Counted from the stretch's first letter, positions 32,371 to 44,375 are shown. The stretch: 64,000 nucleotides of DNA from Saturnia japonica (GCA_033032175.1 CM065334.1:8615705-8679704); one strand, 5' to 3'. Program-made: numbers and translations. The notes: generated by a model not told the origin, from the letters alone.

Positions 32371-32705
32371 ATTAATGCAAGTACTGATTTTGAATTGACC
32401 TAGCGGTGTTACGACCAGACTTGTACGCACTGTTGTAAGTACAGCACAACTATCGACATAGTTTGAGTCGCACTAATTTAGAATTTCAAAGACGATATTT
32501 GACTTCAGAAGTGTGTGACTGCACACATGTATTTTTTATATTATTTTTGTAGAAAGTGTCCATCTACTTGTGATTGTTTGAATTAAAAGTATATAACGTA
32601 TATTAATTACACATTTTTATATAGAAAGAAAAGGATATATAGGATTATTAAATTCTAGTAATTATAACAATCACAACTAGATGGGCAATTTCTATGAATA
32701 AAATA
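32371..32705. other. AT-rich spacer
   Basis: No gene recognised. A short stretch at 32390-32440 (CTAGCGGTGTTACGACC) resembles 18410-18440. It ends at the left breakpoint of the duplicated segment. Confidence 0.35.
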
Positions 32706-32832
32706 TTATGCTTGCATGCCCATCTCCAAAAATAGGTATATCATAGAAGGAGAAACTACGGGTTGTTTATCTACGCAATATATTAATAATCTATGCACAA
32801 TAACAAAACCACAGATATACGACGCTACACAG
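32706..32832 (+). pseudogene. hAT-like transposase exon fragment
   Basis: Identical in content to 35993-36119 of the longer hAT-like exon (residues CMPISKNRYIIEGETTG), ending at the same splice-donor-like CACAG|GTAATA. The upstream part of the exon is missing. Confidence 0.75.
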
Positions 32833-33299
32833 GTAATACTATTTTTATTATACATACATTATTCGCTAGCTACGTATAGACAAAAAACAAAAGAGACAAG
32901 TAAATTTATATAAAAATTAGAATAATTATTGTAAATCGATTAAAACAATATGTTAATCAATAGTCCTCAAGTTTTCAATGATTTTATTGTAGTAAATTAT
33001 ATTACGGTTAATTCGATTGCAAGCAACAAAACATTTTAAATACAAATTATTTTCTTTTTTATTATATTTATTTTATTGTGCTGTTTCGAATGATAATTCA
33101 CAATAAGGTTTGTGTTATGTGATAATATACGAGACCTATGTATTATCATCCTTATCGAGTGGAAGTTCACGAAGTTATTCTGTTTCACGATAATTAAGGC
33201 TTAGCAGCTGTATATTATTATAAGACTGTAGTGACATCTATCCTCGCCATGACTGACGCATACTACATCGCGATATTAAAATTAACCGAACAATTAAAA

Positions 33300-33705
33300 T
33301 GTCAATGGTTGACGTGAAGAAGTTTTATTCGAACTCCACTCAGTTGCAAAATACACGAACTCAGAAAATTATTATTTATTTCACTGTGGCTTCGCTTCTT
33401 TTATCGCTCGATGCTATCGCTTTGTAATTCTAAACTGAACTACTTCGGCGCCGCACCTCAGCCGCTTAAATACCTACACTAAACGATCGTAGAAAAATCG
33501 TGAATCATCGCCATCTTTCTCGACGTTTAGTTGCTATGCCAACTCGATGACGTAATCGAGGCGACAAGCCCTATACATGTGTGTGTAAACTGTGATGTTT
33601 ACACAAACATGCGCCGCGGTTGTTTTATGACGCGAACATAATTTCGAAGTACAGAGAAAAATGTTGTTGCTTCGATCGGGTTGTAACAGGTCGTAACAAT
33701 ACAAA
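33300..33705 (+). repeat. Interspersed repeat family F, copy 2
   Basis: Matches 28885-29260 (reversed) and 36580-36995. It is the sequence into which the copia element inserted. Confidence 0.75.
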
Positions 33706-33727
33706 AGAACCCGACAACAACAGTTGT

Positions 33728-34069
33728 TGTTCGTATTGTCGATGTAGCAATCTAGTGTGTTTGTTCACACCATAAGCAGTCTTATATGAAAACACAATTT
33801 TAGCAAGGAATCGTATGAATATTATATTTCATTATTTGTAGTTATAGCAAATAATAAACAATTTGGAATAAGTAACAATATTAGCTAATTATATCACGAT
33901 ATGTTAGAAAATATTTATTCGTATCTCAAACAATATAGGTATTATATTTTCTCACTTGACGTTCTCAGTTGACAAGACATTTAAAACTTATTTTTTATAA
34001 AGAAAAAAACATACAATGATATGCAAAGAGATTATACTAGTTTTACAACAAAGCCTCTTTGCTTCAACA
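33728..34069 (-). repeat. Copia LTR (3' LTR of left copy)
   Basis: 342 bases from TGTTCGTATTG to the TTCAACA end on the plus strand. On the minus strand it begins TGTTGAAGCAAAGAGG, directly after a polypurine tract (TTAAGGAGGAG). Matches 37014-37351 and, partly, 39338-39616. Confidence 0.8.
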
Positions 34070-35094
34070 CTCCTCCTTAATCTCATGCATACATTCTTAA
34101 ATGCTAAGAACAACACTCATATGGTTTCATACACACAATCTCATACCATTCACACACCATTCAAATTTGCCTCTAGATAGAGGTTTGGTTAAGCCATCTG
34201 CTATCATCTTGTCAGTTTCTCGATATTCTAATTTTATAATATCAGACTCAATCGCATTGTGTACAAAATGATATCTGATGTCTACATGTTTAGTACGCTG
34301 ATGATGCACTGGATTGTTTGCTATAGCTATTGCTGATTGGCTATCTGAAAAAATTGTTATAGATTTTTGGTCCTTTGACCAGTAATCTCTGCTATAAATC
34401 GCCTTAAGAATACAGCTTCCTTAGTTGCCTCCGATAATGAGACGTATTCTGCCTCAGCCGTACTAAAAGCAACTGTACGTTGTTTAGTGCTCTGCCACGA
34501 AATAGCTCCTCCTTGAATAAGGAACACTGAGCCCGAATACGAACGGCGATCGCTATCTCCTGCGTAATCAGCATCAGCATAACCTAAAAGAATCTCTTGG
34601 CGTTTCTCTTTTATGTATCTCAAGCCAAGAGTCTTGGTACCTTTTAGATACCGGAGTACCCTTTTAGCTGCAATCCAATGTTGCTCCTCGTAGGTCTCAT
34701 TGAACTGGCTCAAATAATTCACCACATGAGCTATATCAGGCCGTGTACAAATCGCCAAATACATAAGTGATCCTATTAAAGCTCGATATGGGATCTTCTC
34801 ATTTAGTTTCCAGGCATGTCTAGATTTTTCTAGTCTTTGGCCGGGTACAGCTGGTGTGACAACAGATTTGCAATCCTCCATATTGTACGTTTTTATCAGC
34901 TTCTCCACATAATTCTTCTGATGCAGCTTAATCCCGTTGACATCTTGTACAATATGAATTCCTAACATTAATTCAGCCTTACCTAGGTCTTTCATTTCAA
35001 AGCTGGACTCCAATTCTCTCTTAACTTTGAGCATTTCCTGCTCATTGTTCCAAAAAATCAGGATGTCATCAACATACACAGCAATAATTATCAC
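34070..35094 (-). pseudogene. Copia pol fragment (RT end and RNase H), truncated
   Basis: On the minus strand it carries the RT active site YVDDILIFW, the DLGKAELMLGI segment, YADADYAGDSDRRS of the RNase H domain and TAEAEYVSLSEA. A frameshift near 34360-34370 separates the last part of RNase H (HHQRTKHVDIRYHF). The upstream pol is cut at 35094 by a hAT-like terminus. Confidence 0.88.
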
Positions 35095-36119
35095 TAGGGC
35101 CCGGATTAATATGTAAATACATATTTTTAATTTACACGATTTTCGTTCTGCAATGAATTCTCTACATCAATTATCGTGTTTGGATCGTGAAAAACAAAAT
35201 TTTATTTTCCATATTTTTCCATATTTTTGCATATTTCAAGAATAAGTACATATTTTACAAAAAAATATCACAATCATCCATATTTTCAATAAAAATATCA
35301 TAGAACAAGAATCTGTTCACAAAAATAGGTATAATTTGTAGGTGTTTGCATTTGGCGCTACTACATGGCCGCGTGGCGCTCTCTCGTGTCGACCGTATGT
35401 AGGTTTTTGCGTTTCATTCTGCATTTCTGACACTCGTCAGTCGTTAGTCCGCAGTCGTCCGTCACTCAGTAAGGCTAAGGCGATGAATCTATATTCTATA
35501 CGTACGTGCCGTGTTGAGCTGCTTGCATTGTATTTTTTACGTACTCACCTACTACTACTGTCTACCAATTTAATTTATCATGCCTAAGGATAAACAACCA
35601 TTGCGGTTAAAATTGGAAAAATATATTGAAGATTTCCCAAGCCAATCGCTAAGTACAGACGGAAAAGTACTATATTGTAATGTCTGTGAAAAATCTATTT
35701 CGTCTGAGCAGCGTTTTTTAATATCGCAACATGTATCTACTGCAAAACATAAGGCAAATAATACGAGGAAGAATAAATTCAAACAACAATTTTTTACTGA
35801 TGCAATGGCAAGTACTTCTCAAAGTTGTACTTTCTCGAATGAATTGTGTTATGCTATGATATGTGCGGACATACCTTTATGGAAATTAAACAATCCGACT
35901 TATAAAAATTTCTTAGAAAAATACTCAGGCAAACGTATTCCCACTGAATCCATACTTAGAAAAAAATACGTAAGCAATATTTTGAAGATTGTTTATGCTT
36001 GCATGCCCATCTCCAAAAATAGGTATATCATAGAAGGAGAAACTACGGGTTGTTTATCTACGCAATATATTAATAATCTATGCACAATAACAGAACCACA
36101 GATATACGATGCTACACAG
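35095..36119 (+). mobile_element. 5' part of a hAT-like transposon
   Basis: Starts TAGGGCCCGGATTAATA, a hAT-type terminus. The preceding ATTATCAC (35087-35094) would be the 8-bp target duplication. It contains a promoter-side region and the first transposase exon. The rest of the transposase and the other terminus were not found; after the splice-donor-like site the sequence runs into an intron-like stretch, repeat F and the copia element. Confidence 0.65.
35580..36119 (+). CDS. hAT-like transposase first exon with BED/CGGBP1-type finger
   Basis: 180 codons from ATG 35580 to a donor-like CACAG|GTAATA. The N-terminal region has CNVCEKSI followed by ISQHVSTAKH, a C2H2 finger of the BED/CGGBP1 type that binds DNA in hAT-derived proteins. 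Next comes ELCYAMICADIPLWKLNNP, a pattern common at the start of hAT transposases of this group. The catalytic DDE core and dimerisation domain are absent, so the gene is incomplete. The open frame past the donor (to 36230) is probably intronic. A domesticated CGGBP1-like protein is less likely, because the hAT terminus lies close by. Confidence 0.7.
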
Positions 36120-36579
36120 GTAATACTATTTTTATTATACATACATTATTCGCTAGATACGTATAGACATAAAAAAAAATTAGAAGTAAATTTATATAAA
36201 AATTGGAATAATTATTGTAAATCGATTTAAATAATATGTTAATCAATAGTCCTCAAGTTTTCAATGATTTTATTGTAGTAAATTATATTACGGTTAATTC
36301 GATTGCAAGCAACAAAACATTTTAAATACAAATTATTTTATTTTTTATTATATTTATTTTATTGTGCTGTTTCGAATAATAATTCACAATAAGGTTTGTG
36401 TTATGTGATAATATACGAGACCTATGTATTATCATCCTTATCGAGTGGAAGTTCACGAAGTTATTCTGTTTCACGATAATTAAGGCTTAGCAGCTGTATA
36501 TTATTATAAGACTGTAGTGACATCTATCCTCGCCATGACTGACGCATACTACATCGCGATATTAAAATTAACCGAACAA

Positions 36580-36995
36580 TTAAAATGCCAATGGTTGACG
36601 TGAAGAAGTTTTATTCGAACTCCACTCAGTTGCAAAATACACGAACTCAGAAAATTATTACTCATTTCACTGTGACTTCGCTTCTTTTATCGCTCGATGC
36701 TATCGCTTTGTAATTCCAAACTGAACTACTTCGGCGCTGCGTCTGAGCCGCTTAAATACCTACACTAAACGATCGTAGAAAAATCGTGAATCATCGCTAT
36801 CTTTCTCGACGTTTAGTTGCTATGCCAACTCGATGACGTAATCGAGGCGACAAGCCCTATACATGTGTGTGTAAACTGTGATGTTTACACAAACATGCGC
36901 CGCGGTTGTTTTATGACGCGAACATAATTTCGAAGTACAGAGAAAAATGTTGTTGCTTCGATCGGGTTGTAACAGGTCGTAACAATACAAAAGAA
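36580..36995 (+). repeat. Interspersed repeat family F, copy 3
   Basis: Nearly identical to 33300-33705 as part of the duplicated segment; also matches 28885-29260 in reverse. Confidence 0.75.
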
Positions 36996-37013
36996 CCCGA
37001 CAACAACAGTTGT

Positions 37014-37351
37014 TGTTAGTATTGTCGATGTAGCCATCTAATGTGTTTGTTCACACCATAAGCAGTCTTATATGAAAACACAGTTTTAGCAAGGAATCGT
37101 ATGAATATTATATTTCATTATTTGTAGTTATAGCAAATAATAAACAATTTGGAATAGGTAACAATATTAGCTAATTATATCACGATATGTTAGAAAATAT
37201 ATATTTGTATCTCAAACAATATATTATATTTTCTCACTTGACGTTCTCAGTTGACAAGACATTTAAAACTTATTTTTTATAAAGAAAAAAACATACAGTG
37301 ATATGCAAAGAGATTATACTAGTTTTACAACAAAGCCTCTTTGCTTCAACA
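37014..37351 (-). repeat. Copia 3' LTR
   Basis: 338 bases with TG...CA ends, adjacent to target duplication GTTGT on one side and polypurine tract (TTAGGGAGGAG) on the other. Confidence 0.82.
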
Positions 37352-39337
37352 CTCCTCCCTAATGTCATGCATACATACTTAAATGCTAAGAACAACACTC
37401 ATATGGTTTCATACACACAATCTCATACCATTCACACACCATTCAAATTTGCCTCTAGATAGAGGTTTGGTTAAGCCATCTGCAATCATCTTGTCAGTTT
37501 CTCGATATTCTAATTTTATAATATCAAACTCAATCGCATTGTGTACAAAATGATATCTGATGTCTACATGTTTAGTACGCTGATGATGCACTGGATTGTT
37601 TGTTATAGCTATTGCTGATTGGCTGTCTGAAAAAATTGTTATAGCTTTTTGCTCCTTTGACCAGTAATCTCTGCTATAAATCGCCTTAAGAATACAGCTT
37701 CCTTAGTTGCCTCCGATAATGAGACGTATTCTGCCTCAGCCGTACTAAAAGCAACTGTACGTTGTTTAGTGCTCTGCCACGAAATAGCTCCTCCTTGAAT
37801 AAGGAACACTGAGCCCGAATACGAACGGCGATCGCTATCTCCTGCGTAATCAGCATCAGCATAACCTAAAAGAATCTCTTGGCGTTTCTCTTTTATGTAT
37901 CTCAAGCCAAGAGTCTTGGTACCTTTTAGATACCGGAGTACTCTTTTAGCTGCAATCCAATGTTGCTCCTCGTAGCTCTCATTGAACTGGCTCAAATAAT
38001 TCACCACATGAGTTATATCAGGCCGTGTACAAATCGCCAAATACATAAGTGATCCTATTAAAGCTCGATATGGGATCTTCTCATTTGGTTTCCAGGCATG
38101 TCTAGACTTTTCTAGTCTTTGGCCGGGTACAGCTGGTGTGACAACAGATTTGCAATCCTCCATATTGTACGTTTTTAACAGCTTCTCCACATAATTCTTC
38201 TGATGCAGCTTAATCCCGTTGACATCTTGTACAATATGAATTCCTAACATTAATTCAGCCTTACCTAGGTCTTTCATTTCAAAGCTGGACTCCAATTCTC
38301 TCTTAACTTTGAGCATTTCCTGCTCATTATTCCAAAAAATCAGGATGTCATCAACATACACAGCAATAATTATCACATTACCACCTTGTGACTGCATGTA
38401 AACACATGGCTCATTCTCAGACCGTCTGAATTTCAATCTTATTAATGCAGAATGAAGCTTCATTTTCCACGTACGTGGAGCCTGCTTCAGACCGTATAGT
38501 GACTTTTGTAAAAGACAGACACAATTCTCCTTGCCATCTATCTCAAACCCCTCCGGTTGTTTCATGTATACAGTTTCTCTTAGATCTCCATTCAGGAAAG
38601 CCGATTTAACATCCATTTGTTCAATTTTTAGATTCATATTAACTGCTAAAGCTATTAAAACTCTTAACGAACTGTGTCTTACCACAGTTGAAAAAGTTTC
38701 AAAGTAGTCAAAGCCTCTGCGTTGACTAAAACCTCTCGCAACGAGTCGTGCCTTATAACGAGTCTTTCCCCCGCCTCTTCTTTAATTCGAAATAACCATT
38801 TCGAATCAACTATGTTACACGATCTCGGTGGTTTCACAAGTATCCAAGTTTTGTTTTTCTTAAGAGCCTCTAGCTCCTCCTCAATTGCAACCTTCCAGTT
38901 AGCTGCATCCTCTCGGGAAAGTGCTTCCTGAACGGTTAAAGGGTTTTGAAATGCAGAAGCAACTTGATAAGTTACAAAATCTGGAAACTGTTTTGCATTC
39001 CTTTCTCGCAATGGGTATCTCCTATCTGACACCTCATTGTCTAGATGTGACGAGATATCCTCATCATCTGATTCCTCTCTTTCATCAGAAGTTGCCCACT
39101 CGTCATCCTCAATCTCAATAATTTCGTTTTTAGAAACCGTTTGCTTCGTCTCTGCATCATTTCCATCTCGTTCCTGTAGGACACTCATGTCCTTGAACCT
39201 CTTCCTTTACAGTAGTTTCTGGAACACCCTCTGGTTCGAGTATAGCCTCTGTCAGTTGAACATCTTGCTCTATAGGTACTTCTCTTTTGCTCCCGTATTT
39301 TTGATTCTCGAAGAACACAACATCTCTGCCATAAAAA
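37352..39337 (-). pseudogene. Copia pol remnant: integrase tail, RT, RNase H
   Basis: Read on the minus strand. The integrase tail has GRDVVFFENQKYG (39300s), then an acidic spacer, then YPLRERNAKQFPDFV and WILVKPP that lead into RT. RT has KSAFLNGDLRETVYM, EGFEIDG and YVDDILIF. The RNase H part has YADADYAGDSDRR and HHQRTKHVDIRYHF. Frameshifts lie near a G5 run around 38768 and near an A-rich run around 37650, so no single frame spans the region. The enzyme would be inactive. Confidence 0.88.
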
Positions 39338-39616
39338 CACAGTTTTAGCAAGGAATCGTATGAATATTATATTTCATTATTTGTAGTTATAGCAAATAAT
39401 AAACAATTTGGAATAGGTAACAATATTAGCTAATTACATATGTCACGATATGTTAGAAAATGTATATTTATATCTCAAACAATATATTATATTTTCTCAC
39501 TTGACGTTCTCAGTTGACAAGACATTTAAAACATTATTTTTTATAAAGAAAAAAAACATACAATGATATGCAAAGAGATTATACTAGTTTTATATCAAAG
39601 CCTCTTTGCTTCCACA
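39338..39616 (-). repeat. Copia 5' LTR, inner end deleted
   Basis: Matches the other LTRs from AAAACACAGTTTTAGC onward. On the minus strand it begins TGTGGAAGCAAAGAGG. The junction with pol falls at AAAACAC, suggesting a microhomology-mediated deletion. Confidence 0.8.
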
Positions 39617-39621
39617 GTTGT

Positions 39622-40050
39622 CACCATACATAACACCCGTCTGGTCGGAGGATCCTCCCTTTTAATGTGGAGGTGGTAATTATCGCCCCCACAAGACTAT
39701 AATTTTTTCAGTAAACGGTAAAGACACATTTCTATTTAATAAAAAAAATTGTAACTAAACTTATGATTAGACAAATAACAATAATTCTGGCAATCTCCAC
39801 ACAATTTTTTGACACGATAGCTAAGGGTTGTGAATGTGTGTGAAAATAATCTTTATACCTAGATATTTCATTAATTATCAAAACAAACATCTCTTCTACA
39901 TAGCTAAGGGTTGTGCATGTGTGTAAAAACAATCTCTATGCCTATACATTTCATTCAATAGCAAAACCACCATCTCTTCTACTCCTGTGCACTTCCTATC
40001 TAACTACTCTAGCATCCTTTTTCTTCGGCACTTCTTCCTAACTTGGCAAC
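39622..40050. other. Spacer right of the copia element
   Basis: Probably the continuation of the target sequence after GTTGT. Contains a twice-repeated CATAGCTAAGGGTTGTG / GATAGCTAAGGGTTGTG motif near 39818 and 39900. No gene seen. Confidence 0.4.
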
Positions 40051-40310
40051 CGATACTCTTTAGTGAAGACCATTACTGCCATTATCAAGTGAAATAAAGT
40101 GTCATGGATTATGACGATTTAGTATTCGAACAAGATGGTGGCTCCCTTGTTAGAACTTTCTAGGAAGTTTTTGTGGGATTTCAGAATGAATGCTTTCAGC
40201 TAATATTTATAATCCACTTTACTTATGCACAAAAACTAAATTACATCACGCAAAACGCCACCAATATTACACAATATAGCGTCATAAACCTAAGTTAATG
40301 AATGAAAAAT
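40050..40310 (-). repeat. Interspersed repeat family D, copy 2
   Basis: The reverse complement of 14980-15215 (AACAAGATGGTGGC, CATTACTGCCATTATC, CATAAACCTAAGTTAATG). Confidence 0.6.
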
Positions 40311-42500
40311 AAAAACCACAACATGTCACTTCAAGATCCCGCCAAAAACCCTTCGGCGCTTATATTCAAATATATAATTTCGATTAGTGGTGTAAAATTA
40401 GTAAACGTACCGATAACGGTTTGGGTAAATTGGTAAACTAGTGGTGAACTTTACGATGTATATTTGATTACCTACTGATTTTACCGAATTTTATTCAAGT
40501 CCTATATTGGGTATTGATCCAACATATATCGTTGGAAAATCCGGTGGTATCGATTATTTCGTAAAAAAATAATAATAATTAAATGACAACTTCTTGATTA
40601 CTACTGTACTATACTTAGTAGTAAAAGAAGGTCATTCGCGCATTCCATGGCTTGCGGATTCTTAAATGGAAAAAAATATCAGGGCCGACCAAAAAAATAC
40701 CTAGTTCGCGCATATATTTGTTGTAATCACAAATCAATCAGGTATTTTTCTTTTAATATACTATCGATAGTTCAAACACTTTTATCTATTAATTAGCTAT
40801 CCCATAAATTACTATCGATTAAGGCAAGTTAGTCCATGTTATTTGAACACTAATGTCACATCTAAGGATATGATATCGAAACAAATGTATCGATTCTATA
40901 CTCGGTAAATCTATTGATGCCATAAGTAAAAGTATCTTAAAATAAGTATTGAAACCATATTTATTACTTTTGGTTTTTTTTATTTTGTTGAATGAATGGA
41001 AGGCAAATTTCAATAATTGCCTGTCACTATTACTATTGCAAATCATTCTATAAGTATTATTTTCAACAATCACCTATAAATTACTATTAAGATCAATAAT
41101 TATAATATATTAATACATAATTTAAATTCGTAACCCCAGTGGAGTGAGGGCTCTTATACTATTTGAAACATTTATAAAATTTTATCGATGCACAATGTTC
41201 ATTACTTATATTTTATTACGAGTCTCCAAATATTTTGTAAATTGGAAATTTTTCCACTAGTTTTCTTAGTTTTGAAACTTATTTTACAACAAGCACTTTT
41301 CCGAAAATACTTCCAGACGTTACTTTTTAGTGAAGGCAGCATAAAAAGAGTAATTCAACGTAACTTCATAAAATTAAGCAAACAATCTCTGTGCGATTTC
41401 AAATTTCCGAATCATAACAAAAAACACATCCAATGAATGTTGCAAGTTATTCCCATAGACCAAACTTAGGTATTCTATGAAATATCTACCTTACCACCTA
41501 CAAAGCATCGAAAATATGTAATTAAATAAATATTATTAAATTATGCTTATGGGATAATTTTTTACCCTTTAATTATTTTATAGTGACAATCACAAGTTAA
41601 AGAAATCTTCCAAATTCAATTTGTGTTAATTTCATGGAAACACTGCAGGCTGATTATAGAAAAAGATTCATAATGTGTGATGATTGGTGCGATGATTTTA
41701 GTGCATGGCGACGCGTCACCACACTATTAGATGTTTCATATTGTGATTTGGCTTTGCGACGTGTCGCCATGCTAACAGTCGGCCTGAACCGCCGCATTAG
41801 ATATTTCTCGTCAAAAGTATCGAATTTCGAATTGGTATCATACCTGAAGTATTTATTGAAATATACTAGTCATTGAATACAAAGTATTGATATCTCTTAG
41901 AAATTGAATCCTTTTCCGTATCCCTAGTAGACATGGGTAATTCAGCAAAATTCCATGCGCCAACTCAACAACCCAATTTTGCACTATGGCACAGTAAAAT
42001 GGTACGCGACACAAGCGAGTTAGAGAAATGAATGAGTCGGCTGACCAGCGGGACGTCGCGTGATGCTGAACTATAGCCGGCTCTCTGCACTGAAGTGCGC
42101 TATGTGCTAACACATTATTTTGGAATAAGTGTGTTAACGTTACGTTAGAGAGTATATTGTTCTGTGGTTAATACACATGGCGCAGTGAACCGAGTTGGTG
42201 CAATTGCGCGGCATAGCGCAGTGTCTGTGTTAACTATGCCTAATCCCTAATGACTTCACCATGTTCTGTGGACTTCACTAAGAGAGTACCAGAGAGTACT
42301 ATATTCCTTGCTATTTGTCTTCAAAGTTTTGCGTGTTTGTGATTTGTTTTATCTTTTTATCTAAATTAGCAACGAATATATTGGTTTTTAAAGCAAATAA
42401 CAGAATATATTTAAATGTTGTAAGTATCAGCTGAATTAATTCTAATGTAAATTAATAGATTGTATGTTATTATGAGGATCGTTCGAGTTCGAATAGGTAG
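40311..42500. other. AT-rich intergenic region upstream of gene B
   Basis: No splice-consistent exon or known domain. A repeat-like stretch at 41700-41820 (GTGTCGCCATGCTAACAGTC) resembles 60165-60240. GC rises slightly around 41930-42250, which may be near the gene B promoter. Confidence 0.35.
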
Positions 42501-42514
42501 TCTGTTATTGCAAA

Positions 42515-42539
42515 ATGGCTGGTAGACGAAGTTCTAATA
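42515..42539 (+). other. Possible 5' exon end of gene B (uORF start and donor)
   Basis: ATGGCTGGTAGACGAAG lies just upstream of a good donor (A|GTAAGC at 42540). Joining it to the acceptor at 44741-44742 gives a ten-codon upstream ORF that stops before the main ATG at 44764. Transcription here is inference. Confidence 0.3.
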
Positions 42540-43059
42540 GTAAGCGAACCTTTCATTGTAATATTTTTATAGAAATTGTACTTTCAACGAAAATATACTT
42601 TTAATACAACTTCCATTATAAGAAAAGAATGAAAGCGTGAATTAACTTACAATTTGTTGTTTATTATAAAACCAATTGTGTTAACTATACCTTTCACTAA
42701 ATTTTAAGTGGTCACTGTATTTATAGCTATCTATAAGCAGGAATACCTTTATGTTGAATGGATGACCCAAAATCGAAAGAACTAACTTCAAAGAATTGTA
42801 CTAAATGTAATTCCATTTACCTCTCAATAACACATCTTCCTAAATTTAATGCCCCACCTTGATATAACTAAAAGATCAAATTAAATTTAATGTAAAAATT
42901 CAGCTGTCTATAGATTAGAATTGCCTTTTATTTATTCAATTCAAATCAGGATAAGACACAAAAGTAAAAACACTACCATTTATTAAAAAAACATCTCAGT
43001 CATGAAAAAGAGACTCAATTAATCTACAATTAATTAATACATTTTTAATACAAAAGAAA

Positions 43060-43240
43060 AAACTAATTTAAATGATTTTGAGTCGTTCCCTGGTATATCT
43101 ACAAAGTCAAAGGTCCAAGACCAATGAAATTAAAATGGGACATTGAAAATAATATCATCTTAATGGGTTCATAAACAAAGCAGATAGGGTTGAATAGTCA
43201 TCAGTATGTATGCCAGTTGGTTGGCTCATTTTTAACCCCC
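43060..43240 (+). repeat. Family B internal repeat fragment
   Basis: ATGATTTTGAGTCGTTCCCT and CCAATGAAATTAAAATGGGA match similar stretches at 32000-32060 and 58770-58840. Confidence 0.45.
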
Positions 43241-43964
43241 CATGCTATAAGTTTAAGTAAATCTGTGTCTGTCTGTGGCATCACAGCTTGCAAACGGCTG
43301 AACCGATTTCTGTTTGAAAGGTTTTGGTTGATCATGAGTGTTCTTAGCTATGATTCAAGAAAATCTTGTCAATTGTTTGAAGATTATCAGCTCTTTTATA
43401 GTTGATAAATAGATGTGAGCATCTATCACAGGTCTGATTGAAGAGAAATTTGGTGTTCTGTTTCATCAATGACATTAGAAGAACAATCTTGGCCTGATGC
43501 TGCAGCATTGTCTTGAATCTGCAGGATAATTAACTCTTCACCAACTTACAGCAGGGATATCTTGTTTAGGCTCATTGAAATGGTCTTAATAAATGGGTTA
43601 CTTGTGTTGGTCTGTATTGAGTTTTTAATATTAATCAAGATTTAGTAAAAAAAATCTCCATAAATGGCAGTGAGTTTTTACATACAATAAAATTTAATGA
43701 GGGTGTTTTATATGTTATAAACTGATACAGTGTTTATCTTTTGAGTTTGTAGCTCAAACATTAGCACTTGATGGTACTGTTGCTGATGGTAAGCAAAGTA
43801 AAATCCAAACACAACAGTGACCACCAAGAGATCTAAATTAACCACTGGTCACCTCTGTAATGCCAGCCTTCATAAATATCTCTTCGTGTTACACGCGAAG
43901 GACTCGAATGTCGTAAAAAGATACAATAATGTACAAATATTCTTTTCTATCTTAGGGTATTGAC

Positions 43965-44345
43965 ATAATCTATATATATAATAAAAACTAACTGATCGAT
44001 GTCTGTACATAGAAGATATATGAGAAAAACTATTATTGGGGCCTTTATCGACACAGTAGAACCCAAAACAATGATTGTTAGAATTTTTGTCTGTTTATCT
44101 TTTTGTGTGCACTAATCTCAGAAACAGCTTAAGCGATTTAGCTGCGGTTTTCACTAATATATTGTGGTAAGCCTCACTTAAAATTTAGTGTTTGTTTAAT
44201 TCAATCAGTTAATAAATAAAAAATTTATATCAATTTCAAAAAATCATGTTGAACATTTCTACACTAAAAATGCTATAAAGTAACTATTCAGTTGAATTGG
44301 CTGAAACTTTAGTTAGCTGTATATTATGGTTTGTAAAATGGTTAT
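43965..44345 (+). repeat. Interspersed repeat family C, copy 3 (5' part)
   Basis: Begins CTGATCGATGTCTGTACATA and keeps the order of landmarks of 820-1210. The rest of the unit is missing. It lies in the presumed gene B intron. Confidence 0.65.
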
Positions 44346-44375
44346 GATAAGAGTTTACATAAAATAAAAAAAGTA

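Larger units (their letters stand above)
32706..35094. repeat. Duplicated segment, left copy (hAT exon piece, repeat F, copia LTR and pol)
   Basis: 2389 bases nearly identical to 35993-38376 (2384 bases), same orientation. It starts inside the hAT-like exon at TTATGCTTGCATGCCC. It continues through repeat F and a complete LTR, and stops within copia pol exactly at a hAT-like terminus at 35095. Differences by eye are scattered single bases and small indels. Both copies share the pol frameshift near the RNase H end, so the element was already defective when duplicated. Confidence 0.85.
35993..38376. repeat. Duplicated segment, right copy
   Basis: The counterpart of 32706-35094. Here the copia pol continues beyond the position where the left copy breaks, showing which copy keeps the original junction. 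Confidence 0.85.
37014..39616 (-). mobile_element. Copia-type LTR retrotransposon, internally deleted
   Basis: Flanked by GTTGT on both sides (37009-37013 and 39617-39621), a 5-bp target duplication. The 3' LTR is 37014-37351, preceded in transcription by a polypurine tract. The 5' LTR (39338-39616) lacks about 60 bases of its inner end and is joined directly to the integrase tail region. Primer-binding site, gag, protease and most of integrase are gone. Two frameshifts interrupt the remaining pol. Confidence 0.85.

Noticed and set aside
36120..36230. Extension of the hAT-like exon to the stop at 36230
   Set aside because: A good donor lies at 36120 and the residues after it are low-complexity; they are more likely intron.
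41188..41436. 82-codon plus-strand frame
   Set aside because: AT-rich, Phe/Leu/Lys-rich, no domain and no splice partners; compatible with chance.
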